Origin: Bacillota bacterium
Lineage (GTDB): Bacteria > Bacillota > UBA4882 > UBA8346
Reading direction: 5' to 3'
NCBI GenBank assembly: GCA_023400055.1
Contig: JAEXFN010000031.1
Location: 32,529-96,528, forward strand
Length of the DNA: 64,000 bases
Every line of letters starts with the position of its first letter. Within the stretch, counting starts at the first letter, position 1. The position numbers and the translations under genes are program-made. Positions 26,736 through 35,491 of this stretch are shown here, piece by piece. Below the pieces are notes generated by a model that ran no database searches, was not told where the DNA came from, and was given only the letters and a program-made list of their open reading frames with translations.

Positions 26736-29700
26736 ATGGGCAAGTTTTGGGACGTTGCGACCAAAGTTCCCGTGAACCAGCGGGAAGAAACGATGTTGCA
26801 AAAATGGCAAGCGGAAAAGATCATCGAACGGAGCGTGAGCGAGCGCGAGGGCGCGCCCCGGTTTATTTTCTACGAAGGGCCGCCGACGGCCAACGGCAAG
26901 CCCGGCATCCACCACGTCCTGGCCCGGACCCTGAAGGACATGGTCTGCCGTTACCAGACCATGCAAGGTTTTCAGGTCCACCGCAAAGCCGGCTGGGATA
27001 CCCACGGGCTTCCGGTCGAGCTGGAAGTCGAGAAGCAGTTGGGCTTCTCCTCCAAACAACAGATCGAGGCTTACGGCATCGAAGGCTTCAATACCAAATG
27101 CCGCGAGTCGGTCTTCACTTACGAACGGGAATGGCGCCGGATGACCGAGCGGATCGGTTACTGGATCGACATGGACCATCCCTATATCACGCTCGATAAT
27201 AACTATATCGAGTCGGTCTGGTGGATCCTCAAACGTTTCTTTGATGAGGGCATGATCTACGAGGGCCACAAGATCATGCCTTACTGCCCGCGCTGCGGAA
27301 CGCCGCTGGCCTCCCACGAGGTCTCGTTGGGCTATAAGGATGAGACCATCGACTCGGTCTATATCCGGATGAAAGCCGTCGACCGGCCGGGCGAATATTT
27401 CCTGGTCTGGACCACTACGCCGTGGACCTTGCCGTCCAACGTCGCCTTGGCGGTCAATCCCGAATTCACCTATGTCCGGGCCCGCCGCCCCGAGGATGAG
27501 GCCGTCTACATCCTGGTCCGGGAACGGGTCGAGGCCGTCCTGGGCAAAGAGGCGGAGATCCTGGAGGAATTCAAAGGCGCGGCGCTGTTGGGCCGGGCCT
27601 ACGAACAGTTTCTGCCGTTTATCCGGACCGACTCCACGACCGCTTTCAAAGTGTACGGCGCCGATTTCGTCTCCACCGAGGATGGCACGGGCATCGTCCA
27701 TATCGCCCCGGCCTTCGGCGAGGACGATTATCAGCTGGGCAAGAAATACGACCTGCCGATGCTGCAGCCCGTCGACAAAGAGGGCAAATTCACGGCGGCC
27801 ATCACGCCGTGGGCCGGGCGCTTCGTCCGCGAGGCCGACAAGGACATCACCCGTTATCTGAAGGCCGAGGGCAAACTCTTCTCCAAAGAGCGGCTGACGC
27901 ACTCGTACCCCTATTGCTGGCGTTGCGACACGTCGCTGCTTTATTACGCCCGGAAATCGTGGTACATCGCGACCACCAAGTATAAAGACCGGCTGATCGC
28001 CGCCAACCAGAAGATAAACTGGTTCCCGGAGCACGTCGGGAAAGGCCGCTTCGGCAACTGGCTGGAGAACATGATCGACTGGGCGATCTCCCGGGATCGC
28101 TATTGGGGGACGCCGCTCAACATCTGGCGCTGCGAAACCTGTAACAAACTGACCAGCGTTGGCTCACGGCAAGAGCTGGCCGAGCGGGCCATCGAAAATG
28201 TCGACCCCGCTACCATCGAGCTGCACCGACCGTATATCGACGAGGTCCATCTCCGTTGCGAATGCGGTGGCACGATGACCCGTACCACCGAAGTGATCGA
28301 CTGCTGGTTCGATTCGGGATCGATGCCCGTCGCGCAGTGGCATTATCCCTTCGAGCACCAGGACGATTTCGACCAGCTGTTCCCGGCGGACTTCATCTGC
28401 GAGGGGATCGACCAGACCCGGGGCTGGTTCTATTCGTTGCTGGCGATCGGGGCGTTCCTCTTCGGCGAGCCGCCGTATAAGAACGTGCTCGTCAACGACC
28501 TGCTGCTCGACAAGAACGGCCAAAAGATGTCCAAGACGCGCGGCAACGCGGTCGACCCTTGGCAGATGCTGGAGAAGTACGGCGCCGACGCCACCCGCTG
28601 GTACCTGCTGGCGGTTTCGCCGCCCTGGACGCCGACCCGCTTCGACGAGGACGGCTTGAAGGATGTCTCGGCCAAGTTCTTCGGCACGCTTCAGAATGTC
28701 TATTCGTTCTTTACCTTATACGCCAACATCGACGGGGCCGATCCGGCCCGTTACCAGATTCCCGAAGCGGAGCGGCCGGAGATCGACCGCTGGATCCTCT
28801 CCAAGCTGAATTCGTTGATCACGGAAGTTCGGGAGGATATGAAGGAATACGATTTGACCCGAGTGGTCCGGGCGATCCAGACCTTCCTCATCGACGAGGT
28901 TTCCAACTGGTATGTGCGGCGGACCCGGGATCGCTTCTGGGCGTCGGAGATGGACCGCGACAAACAGGCGGTCTACCGGACGCTCTGGGAAGTATTGCTG
29001 GCGGTCGTCAAATTGATGGCGCCGTTCGCGCCGTTCCTGGCCGACGAGATTTACCGCAATCTGAGCCAGGGAGCGCCGGGAGCCAAGGATTCGGTCCATT
29101 TGGAACTGTATCCCGCGGCGAACCCGTCCTTGGTCGATAAAACGCTGGAAGAGCACATGGGCCTGGTGATCGATCTCGTCTCGCTGGGCCGGGCCGCCCG
29201 GAATAAAGTCCAGATCAAGGTGCGCCAGCCGCTGGCGGCGATGCTGGTCGACCGGAAAAACCAGTCCGAGCTTACGCCAATGGTCGAGCTGGTCAAGGAA
29301 GAGCTGAACCTCAAGACGCTGGAGTTTATCGACGATCCGGACGCCTATGTCGTCTATACGGTGAAACCCAACTTCCCGGTATTAGGGCCGAAATACGGCA
29401 AACTGCTGGGAGCCATCGGCGCGGCGCTGGGGAAGAGCGACGCTCCGGCGCTCGTCAGGGAGTTGCGCGGCAGCGGGTTTATCAAGCTCGATGTCAACGG
29501 CACCGCAGTGACCCTGGGTCAGGAGGACCTGGAAGTACGGGTTCAGGACCGGGAAGGCTTCGCGGTGGAGATGGACCACGGCCGTTATATCGTGCTCAGC
29601 TTGCAGCTGGATCAGGCCTTGATCGAGGAGGGTCTGGCCCGCGAGGTCGTTTCCAAGGTGCAGAATATGCGCAAGACTCAAGGGCTGGAAATGACCGACC

Positions 29701-29888
29701 GGATCCAGTTGAATTTTGTCAGCGATGATGCGGTGGCCGCGGCCATGGAGCATTTCCGGGAGTATGTCATGGCCGAGACGCTGGCCCTGGTGCTGGAGCG
29801 GCAGCCGGCGGCGACCGATAATTTTGAGAAGTGGGATATCAACGGCCATCCGGCGGAGATCCGGGTGAAGCTGGCAACGCACGAATAG
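26736..29888 (+). CDS. ileS: Isoleucyl-tRNA synthetase, long (type 2) form with altered HIGH motif
   Basis: About 1050 residues, longer than type-1 bacterial enzymes. Start ATG 26736 behind AAGGAG. Rossmann catalytic core split by an editing domain, KMSKT at about 597-601 (KMSKS variant), zinc-type cysteines in YCPRCGTPL and CWRCDT, anticodon-binding domain and a C-terminal extension. The first signature is not HIGH but GIHH (57-60, in GKPGIHHVLART). A subgroup of type-2 IleRS with GxHH is known to be extremely mupirocin-resistant. It is regulated by the T-box just upstream and ends in the terminator at 29915. Confidence 0.96.
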   Translation: MGKFWDVATKVPVNQREETMLQKWQAEKIIERSVSEREGAPRFIFYEGPPTANGKPGIHHVLARTLKDMVCRYQTMQGFQVHRKAGWDTHGLPVELEVEKQLGFSSKQQIEAYGIEGFNTKCRESVFTYEREWRRMTERIGYWIDMDHPYITLDNNYIESVWWILKRFFDEGMIYEGHKIMPYCPRCGTPLASHEVSLGYKDETIDSVYIRMKAVDRPGEYFLVWTTTPWTLPSNVALAVNPEFTYVRARRPEDEAVYILVRERVEAVLGKEAEILEEFKGAALLGRAYEQFLPFIRTDSTTAFKVYGADFVSTEDGTGIVHIAPAFGEDDYQLGKKYDLPMLQPVDKEGKFTAAITPWAGRFVREADKDITRYLKAEGKLFSKERLTHSYPYCWRCDTSLLYYARKSWYIATTKYKDRLIAANQKINWFPEHVGKGRFGNWLENMIDWAISRDRYWGTPLNIWRCETCNKLTSVGSRQELAERAIENVDPATIELHRPYIDEVHLRCECGGTMTRTTEVIDCWFDSGSMPVAQWHYPFEHQDDFDQLFPADFICEGIDQTRGWFYSLLAIGAFLFGEPPYKNVLVNDLLLDKNGQKMSKTRGNAVDPWQMLEKYGADATRWYLLAVSPPWTPTRFDEDGLKDVSAKFFGTLQNVYSFFTLYANIDGADPARYQIPEAERPEIDRWILSKLNSLITEVREDMKEYDLTRVVRAIQTFLIDEVSNWYVRRTRDRFWASEMDRDKQAVYRTLWEVLLAVVKLMAPFAPFLADEIYRNLSQGAPGAKDSVHLELYPAANPSLVDKTLEEHMGLVIDLVSLGRAARNKVQIKVRQPLAAMLVDRKNQSELTPMVELVKEELNLKTLEFIDDPDAYVVYTVKPNFPVLGPKYGKLLGAIGAALGKSDAPALVRELRGSGFIKLDVNGTAVTLGQEDLEVRVQDREGFAVEMDHGRYIVLSLQLDQALIEEGLAREVVSKVQNMRKTQGLEMTDRIQLNFVSDDAVAAAMEHFREYVMAETLALVLERQPAATDNFEKWDINGHPAEIRVKLATHE

Positions 29889-29914
29889 TTCTTCGCTGAA
29901 CTTATAAGGAAAAG

Positions 29915-29965
29915 AAAGGGGCTGTCGCAAAATGAACCTGCAAGTTCAATTTGGCAGTCCCTTTT
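29915..29965 (+). terminator. Terminator of ileS
   Basis: A long imperfect stem pairs AAAGGGGCTGTCGCAAAATG (from 29915) with the complement ending in GGCAGTCCCTTTT. The GGGGCTGTCGCAAAAT arm resembles ends of some insertion sequences, so a MITE-derived terminator is possible. Confidence 0.7.
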
Positions 29966-29972
29966 GATGATT

Positions 29973-30224
29973 CCGGACCATCGAAAACCTCCGCCGGATC
30001 CTCCCAAACCTAACGCACTTCTTCCGAAGGCCTTGGTAGACCTTGCGAAATTCCCGGACGATCTTCCAAACCCTCCGGCGCGCCTTCCGATGGCGCGGCG
30101 GTTCTTCCGGAGTCTTTGCCGGTTCTGCCGAACGTTTCGGAAAGACCGCCAAAGTTTCCGGAAGAACGTCCAAAGACTTCGGCCCGGCGCGCGGGGACTT
30201 GGGCGACCCCTTTTGCAGCGGAAG
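29973..30224. repeat. Degenerate 21-bp tandem array B (about 12 units)
   Basis: Units start at 29973+21n: CCGGACCATCG (29973), CCGGATCCTCC (29994), GCACTTCTTCC (30015), CGGTTCTTCCGG (30099), CGGTTCTGCCG (30120), AAAGACCGCC (30141), AAGAACGTCC (30162). The register is exact although units differ strongly. Frequent TTCCGGAA-like short dyads. The island is closed by the ileS terminator on the left and the speD terminator on the right; repetitive ORFs across it (seven-residue periodicity) are by-products. Confidence 0.8.
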
Positions 30225-30254
30225 ACCATCGCTATTTTTATAAAACAAAACACA

Positions 30255-30287
30255 AAAGCAACACCGTTCATTGCCGGGTGTTGCTTT
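30255..30287 (-). terminator. Terminator of speD
   Basis: AAAGCAACACC (30255-30265) and GGTGTTGCTTT (30277-30287) pair perfectly over 11 bases; on the minus strand a U-rich run follows. Confidence 0.88.
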
Positions 30288-30317
30288 AGCCTGTCGATCG
30301 AATTCGGATATAAAGAT

Positions 30318-30698
30318 TTAAGAAGCGTTGACCTCAAACTCCTCATCCTGTAAACCGCGCCGGACCACCATCTGATGAACGGTCTCCGGCTGCAGGGATT
30401 CTTTCAAAAATTCGATGGCCTTTTGCGTCATACCGCCGCCGCAAGTGTAAACATCGATCGCGGCGAAGCCCCGTTCGGGGTAGGTGTGAATCGAGATATG
30501 ACTCTCCGAAAGCAAAAGGAGACCGGTAAATCCTTGCGGTTCGAACTTGAAGGACTCCTCCCCGAGGATTGTCATCTTGGCGTTGCTTGCGGCGGTCCGC
30601 AAACAATTCATCAGGAACTCTGCATCATTGAGCTTTTCGAACTGGCAACCCCAAAAGTCCGCCAGAACGTGAGCACCTACAGTATCAAAAGTTTCCAT
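30318..30698 (-). CDS. speD: S-adenosylmethionine decarboxylase proenzyme
   Basis: About 126 residues, the short prokaryotic class (SpeH/SpeD1b). Self-cleavage site LSESHISIHTYPE: cleavage before S66 gives the pyruvoyl cofactor. The C-terminal part has the conserved CGGGMTQKAIEFL with the catalytic cysteine. It supplies decarboxylated SAM for spermidine. ATG 30698 is chosen (AAGGGG about 9 bases upstream); a TTG three codons earlier is possible. It has its own promoter at 30886-30914 and a leader of about 180 nt, transcribed toward ileS. Confidence 0.95.
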   Translation of the reverse strand: METFDTVGAHVLADFWGCQFEKLNDAEFLMNCLRTAASNAKMTILGEESFKFEPQGFTGLLLLSESHISIHTYPERGFAAIDVYTCGGGMTQKAIEFLKESLQPETVHQMVVRRGLQDEEFEVNAS

Positions 30699-30885
30699 TC
30701 CCCTCAACCCCTTCTTCGAAGTATCTTCTGGTCAGGAAGAAGAATTTTGACCCATAAGCACCCTGATTTCCCTTTACCCGATGATGCACTAAGGCTCGCC
30801 TCGGGATATATGTTAGATCAGGAGTATAAAATTGTGGACTGGAACGAGAATTCTCACGCTCCTCGCTTATTTTACAAACAAACCT

Positions 30886-30914
30886 ATAATAGCAAAAAAC
30901 GAGGGGGCTGTCAA
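30886..30914 (-). promoter_or_regulatory. Sigma-A promoter of speD
   Basis: On the minus strand TTGACA (30914-30909), 17-base spacer, TATTAT (30891-30886). It implies a leader of about 180 nt to the speD ATG, containing hairpins such as CCCGAGGCGAGCC with its later partner CATCATCGGG; no known riboswitch class was recognised. Confidence 0.85.
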
Positions 30915-31309
30915 TGATTTAGCGTAACATTTTCGGGCCGCGATTCCGTGAAGAAATTGGATAAATGACCAGTTAAAACGGATAAATTCTCTCGAATGCC
31001 GTTCCGCCGTCCCGTAAAGTCGGGACAAGATCGCAAATCATCCACTGCGAGCTGGGCCGGCCCGTTTCGACACATTTCGACGAGGAACTTTTTGGATCGA
31101 TTTCCCAGCGGAAATCGTTCCCGTATGTCCGTACCCGCGCCGGGCCAATTGGCGGCGGTTCGGACGATCGTAATTTAAGCGAGCTACGCAGAAATTTATT
31201 GATAGTTCCCGTTCCCGCTGAATATCTTGAAAATGTGCGGAAGGTGCGGCGTAGTTTTAAAATGCCAATGGCGCCGGGCCGGAGAACCCGGGAAAAAGAA
31301 AGGGCGGGT
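30915..31309. other. Intergenic region between speD and the amidase gene
   Basis: About 395 bases with no supported gene. The only clear element is a short hairpin GTCCC-GTAAAGTC-GGGAC (about 31011-31028). The amidase promoter should be here but no consensus site stands out. Confidence 0.4.
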
Positions 31310-32062
31310 ATGGCGGTGGTTCGAAAACGGTTGTTCGTGCTATGGTTGCGGGGCGATCATCTCTACTGGATGGCATTGGCCCTCAGTTTGCTGGCGGGGC
31401 TGTGGCTATATTCCCAACCGGCGGTCTGGACCAGCCTGCCCTCCTCATCGCTAGTTTCCGGCAAAAAAGTGGTGATCGACGCCGGTCACGGCGGCGGCGA
31501 TCCCGGCGCCCGTTCCCGGGAGGGTTTGCAGGAGAAAGAACTCAACCTGGATGTAGCGCTGCGCCTGAAGCGGCTGCTGTCCCAGCTCGGCGTCTATTGC
31601 GTGATGATCCGGGAAACGGATTGCGACTTTAGCACCGGTCCGGAGGGGCTGAGTCATCAGAAAAGGCAGGATCTGATCAACCGGGTGCGGATGGCCGTCC
31701 AGAGCGGCGCCGATATTTATTTGTCGCTCCATGCCAATAGTTTTCCGGAGAGCCGTTACCGGGGGGCGCAGACCTTTTACCGGCCGGACGATCCCGCTTC
31801 CCAGCAATTGGCCGAGGCGATCCAAAACCAACTGGTTCAGCGGCTCGGCCCCAACAACCGGCGGATCAAACCGGGCAATTTCCGGGTTCTGCAAGACAGC
31901 CGGATGCCGGCGGTGACCATCGAGATGGGCTTCCTCTCCAACCCGGAAGAAGCGGCGCTGCTCGGCCAGGCAGATTACCGCGAGCGGGTGGCCGAAGCGA
32001 TCTGCCAGGGGGTAATCGCCTATTTCAGCGGCGCGGCAACCGGCCATGAAAATTCCCGTTGA
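31310..32062 (+). CDS. N-acetylmuramoyl-L-alanine amidase (CwlD-like)
   Basis: About 250 residues. A membrane anchor near the N terminus (MALALSLLAGLWLY) is followed by one Amidase_3 domain: VVIDAGHGGGDPGARS, where the histidine binds zinc, a catalytic glutamate in the KELNLDVAL segment, SLHANSF with the second histidine, and the C-terminal glutamate in VTIEMGFLSNPEE. Size and single-domain plan match CwlD, which prepares muramic-delta-lactam in the spore cortex, though a vegetative amidase cannot be excluded. ATG 31310 follows AGGGCGGG. Confidence 0.88.
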   Translation: MAVVRKRLFVLWLRGDHLYWMALALSLLAGLWLYSQPAVWTSLPSSSLVSGKKVVIDAGHGGGDPGARSREGLQEKELNLDVALRLKRLLSQLGVYCVMIRETDCDFSTGPEGLSHQKRQDLINRVRMAVQSGADIYLSLHANSFPESRYRGAQTFYRPDDPASQQLAEAIQNQLVQRLGPNNRRIKPGNFRVLQDSRMPAVTIEMGFLSNPEEAALLGQADYRERVAEAICQGVIAYFSGAATGHENSR

Positions 32063-32240
32063 GTTTCGCGACGAATATTGACGGGTATCCTAAAAAATGA
32101 CTGCGGCATCCCGGATCGACTGAAGAATCCAGCGGATCGAACAGGATTTTTCGAAGAAGAGGCGAAAATATACAAAAACCCTTTTAAGGCCTTGGCTCCG
32201 GCCAAGTGCCCATCATGAAGCGAGTAAGGCGGCGAAATCA

Positions 32241-33503
32241 TTGAAAGCGGAGCTTATTTGCATTGGCACCGAATTGCTGTTGGGCCAGATCCTCGATACC
32301 AACGCGGCGTTTCTGGCACAGGAATTGGCCGGGTTGGGCATCGACCTGTATCACAAAACCACGGTCGGCGATAATTTGGAGCGGGTCGTCGCAGCATTGC
32401 GCCAGGCCTGGGAGCGGGCCGATCTGTTGATCCTCTCGGGCGGCCTGGGACCGACCCAGGATGATTTGACCCGGGAAGCGGTGGCCTTATTGCTGGGAGA
32501 GGAGCTGCAGTTGCGGCCGGAGGCCTGGGAGCAAATTGTAGCCCATTTCCGTAAGATGGACCGGGCTTTTCCGGAGAGCAACCGCAGGCAGGCAATGTTT
32601 CCTGTCTCCGGCCAGGTCATCGCCAATTCGTTCGGAACCGCTCCCGCGCTGTGGGTGGAGCGGGACCGGCACGTGCTGGTCGCTTTGCCGGGCGTGCCGT
32701 ATGAGTTGAAAGGGATCTGGAATGCTACCGTCAAGGAACGTTTGCGGCGCGTTTTGGCCGCCGAGGGCAATCCTTTGTTGACCTCCCGGCTCATCCGGAT
32801 GGTCGGCATCGGCGAATCGGCCATGGAAGAACAGCTGCTGGACCTGATCGCCGGACAAGGCAATCCGACGATCGCGCCGTATGCCGGCCGGGGCGAGGTC
32901 TCCCTGCGGATCACCGCCAAGGGGTTTCAGGAAGCTGAGAACGGACGGCTGATCGACGTCTTGACCGAACAGGTTCGGGCGCGGCTGGGCCAGTATATTT
33001 ATGGTTATGATCAGGACAACCTGGAGGCGGTCATCGGCCGGTTGCTGCGGGAGCGCGGCTGGCGGCTGGCGCTGGCCGAGTCCTGCACCGGCGGATTGAT
33101 GGCCCACCGGATCACCAATGTCGCCGGCAGTTCCGACTATTATCTGGGCGGGGTCAATTCCTACAGCAACGACTTGAAAATGGCGTTGCTGGGCGTTCCC
33201 GAATCGACCCTGGCGGAGCATGGCGCGGTCAGCCCGGAGACGGCCCGGGCCATGGCGGCGGGGATCCGCAGGGCCACCGGCGCGGAGGTCGGGCTCTCGG
33301 CCACCGGGATCGCCGGTCCCGGCGGAGGGACGGCCGAGAAGCCGGTGGGCCTGGTCTACCTGGGGGTGGACCTGCCCGGTTACAACCAGGTGGAACGGCG
33401 CATCTTCCCGCTGGACCGGATCGGCAATAAGGAATCGGCCGCCCAAGCCGGCCTGACATTGCTCTGGCAAGCGTTGCAGCGGACGAGCCCGAACCGGCCG
33501 TAA
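32241..33503 (+). CDS. cinA: CinA: nicotinamide-nucleotide amidohydrolase / ADP-ribose pyrophosphatase-like
   Basis: 420 residues with both CinA domains: the N-terminal MoaB/MogA-like COG1058 domain (ELICIGTELLLGQILDTNAA, LSGGLGPTQDDLT) and the C-terminal CinA domain (LALAESCTGGLMAHRIT and SATGIAGPGGGTAEKPVG), which holds the NMN deamidase activity. TTG start behind AAGGCGG. It lies upstream of recA as in many Bacillota. It recycles pyridine nucleotides. Confidence 0.95.
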   Translation: MKAELICIGTELLLGQILDTNAAFLAQELAGLGIDLYHKTTVGDNLERVVAALRQAWERADLLILSGGLGPTQDDLTREAVALLLGEELQLRPEAWEQIVAHFRKMDRAFPESNRRQAMFPVSGQVIANSFGTAPALWVERDRHVLVALPGVPYELKGIWNATVKERLRRVLAAEGNPLLTSRLIRMVGIGESAMEEQLLDLIAGQGNPTIAPYAGRGEVSLRITAKGFQEAENGRLIDVLTEQVRARLGQYIYGYDQDNLEAVIGRLLRERGWRLALAESCTGGLMAHRITNVAGSSDYYLGGVNSYSNDLKMALLGVPESTLAEHGAVSPETARAMAAGIRRATGAEVGLSATGIAGPGGGTAEKPVGLVYLGVDLPGYNQVERRIFPLDRIGNKESAAQAGLTLLWQALQRTSPNRP

Positions 33504-33615
33504 ACCGCAATCCGTTTCATGACTCTTTGAGTTGTTGCTGGCGTCGTTAACTCGCGAACGGAACGGGAATAAGCCGATTTACCCAGAGTACGATAGGATT
33601 GGGATGGGATCAAGC

Positions 33616-34161
33616 ATGCGGCTTTTCATCGGAGTCTGGCTTTCCTCCGGACAACGGGAGGAGGTCGCCGCGCTGATCCGGCAGTTCAGCCGGGAGCGTT
33701 CCGGCTGGAAATGGACCAGCCCGGAGAATCTTCATTTTACGTTACGTTTCCTCGGCGAAGTCGCTCCGGCTGCCGTCGCGCCGTTGGGTACGCGATTGCA
33801 GGAAGTCGCCCGGGCCACGCGCCCCTTCGTAATGCGCCTCGGTCCGGCGGGCGTCTTTCCGGCGGCCGGTCCGTCCCGGGTGCTCTGGTTCGGCCTGGCT
33901 GAGGGAGTGGCGGAGCTCAGCGGCTTGGCGGGGCGGGTGGAACAAGTCTGCCGGGAATGCGGTTTCGGCCCGGCCGATAAACCATTCCGGCCCCACCTGA
34001 CCGTGGCGCGGGCCAAGACGGATTCGCCGGGAGCCGTTCCTTTGACGGATCATTCCTGGGGCGCCCAGACCTTAGTGACCGGCTTCTCGTTGATCGAAAG
34101 CCAATTGCGGACCGGGCCGGTCTACCGGTCATTGGCCGATCTGACCTTTTCCAGCCCATAA
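33616..34161 (+). CDS. thpR: RNA 2',3'-cyclic phosphodiesterase (LigT/ThpR family)
   Basis: About 181 residues. The two catalytic H-x-T tetrapeptide motifs are HFTLRFLG and HLTVARAK, the signature of the 2H phosphoesterase superfamily. It hydrolyses 2',3'-cyclic phosphate ends to 2'-phosphates. ATG 33616 is the start giving a family-like N terminus (MRLFIGVWLSS); ATG 33604 is possible. Common neighbour of cinA and recA. Confidence 0.92.
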   Translation: MRLFIGVWLSSGQREEVAALIRQFSRERSGWKWTSPENLHFTLRFLGEVAPAAVAPLGTRLQEVARATRPFVMRLGPAGVFPAAGPSRVLWFGLAEGVAELSGLAGRVEQVCRECGFGPADKPFRPHLTVARAKTDSPGAVPLTDHSWGAQTLVTGFSLIESQLRTGPVYRSLADLTFSSP

Positions 34162-34176
34162 GCGACGATTCTTAAT

Positions 34177-34205
34177 TTGACATCGGGGGCCGGGTTTGAT
34201 ATACT
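34177..34205 (+). promoter_or_regulatory. Extended -10 sigma-A promoter of recA
   Basis: TTGACA (34177-34182), 17-base spacer, TGATATACT with TATACT at 34200-34205, so both elements are near consensus with an extended -10. Confidence 0.88.
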
Positions 34206-34210
34206 GAATC

Positions 34211-34224
34211 AGAACATATGTTTG
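34211..34224 (+). promoter_or_regulatory. LexA-type SOS box
   Basis: AGAACATATGTTTG fits the Gram-positive LexA box (GAAC-N4-GTTC/T palindrome). It lies right at the expected transcription start of recA, where LexA binding would block initiation. About 200 nt of leader follow before the recA start, with no feature I can name. Confidence 0.8.
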
Positions 34225-34426
34225 GGAAGTTCCCGTTCCATTGAAAAGCGTTGTGATAAATCCTGCCGAAGGCCGGGGCGTTCACCAAAAGCTCACCAAA
34301 GCAAGGGATAAAGTCGTTTTAAATTTGCTTCTCAAGTCGATTGGATCGGAAAGATACTTGGTCACATGGCTTTTACAATAAAGCGCGAATGTTACTCACC
34401 GCAGTAACCAAAGGGGGTTTTTAGCT

Positions 34427-35485
34427 TTGTCTGATAAACAAAAAGCGTTGGAAGTCGCATTATTACAGATTGAAAAGCAGTTCGGCAAGGGTTCCATCAT
34501 GAAACTGGGCGAGAGTGCCGACAAGCTGAATATCGAAGTCATTCCCACCGGCGCGCTCACCTTGGATCTGGCGTTGGGCGTGGGGGGCATCCCCCGGGGG
34601 CGGATCGTGGAGATCTATGGCCCGGAATCGGCCGGTAAAACCACGGTGGCTCTGCACATGGTGGCCGAGGCGCAGCGGATGGGGGGGATCGCCGCCTTCA
34701 TCGACGCCGAGCACGCGCTGGACCCGCTCTACGCCAAGAAGCTGGGCGTGGATATCGACAACCTGCTGATCTCGCAGCCCGACACCGGCGAGCAGGCGCT
34801 GGAGATCTGCGAGGCCCTGGTGCGCAGCGGCGCGGTGGACGTAATCGTCATCGACTCGGTGGCGGCCCTGACCCCGCAAGCCGAGATCGAGGGCGAGATG
34901 GGCGATTCCCACGTCGGACTGCAGGCCCGTCTGATGTCGCAGGCGCTCCGCAAATTGACCGCGGTCGTCAGCAAATCGAATACCATTACCATCTTCATCA
35001 ACCAAATCCGCGAGAAAGTGGGCGTGATGTTTGGCAATCCCGAGATCACCCCGGGCGGCCGGGCCTTGAAGTTTTACGCCACCATCCGGCTGGACGTCCG
35101 CAAGATCGAAACCTTGAAACAGGGTTCCGACATCATCGGCAGCCGGACCCGGGTCAAGGTGGTCAAGAACAAAGTCGCCCCGCCTTTCAAAGAAGCGGAG
35201 TTCGACATGATCTACGGCGAAGGCATCTCCAAAACCGGCTGTGTCCTGGACATGGCGGTCGATCACAATATCATCAACAAGAGCGGCGCCTGGTTCTCCT
35301 ACGGCGAGACCCGGATCGGCCAGGGCCGCGAGGCGGCGCGGGAATTCTTAAAGAAAGATCCGGCCGTGTTCGCGGAGATCGAAAAGAAAATCCGGGTTGC
35401 CATCGGCTTGCTCAATGAAGCCGGAACCGAAGCCGCCACGACGGCCGAGGCGCAGCCGGGAGCGGCACCGGCGAAAGGCAAGTAA
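34427..35485 (+). CDS. recA: Recombinase A
   Basis: 352 residues. Walker A GPESAGKTTVALH, Walker B VIVIDSVAALTP, loop L2 region TIFINQIREKVGVMFGNPE and the classic KFYATIRLDVRKIE segment. It forms filaments on single-stranded DNA for strand exchange and stimulates LexA self-cleavage. TTG start with AAAGGGGG 9 bases upstream. It has its own SOS-controlled promoter and is followed after 6 bases by recX. Confidence 0.98.
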   Translation: MSDKQKALEVALLQIEKQFGKGSIMKLGESADKLNIEVIPTGALTLDLALGVGGIPRGRIVEIYGPESAGKTTVALHMVAEAQRMGGIAAFIDAEHALDPLYAKKLGVDIDNLLISQPDTGEQALEICEALVRSGAVDVIVIDSVAALTPQAEIEGEMGDSHVGLQARLMSQALRKLTAVVSKSNTITIFINQIREKVGVMFGNPEITPGGRALKFYATIRLDVRKIETLKQGSDIIGSRTRVKVVKNKVAPPFKEAEFDMIYGEGISKTGCVLDMAVDHNIINKSGAWFSYGETRIGQGREAAREFLKKDPAVFAEIEKKIRVAIGLLNEAGTEAATTAEAQPGAAPAKGK

Positions 35486-35491
35486 CCCGCC

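Noticed and set aside
29946..30346. Arg/Gly/Ser- or Pro-rich repetitive ORFs over array B
   Set aside because: Same cause: 21-bp periodicity keeps frames open. They overlap the speD terminator and gene and have no initiation signals.
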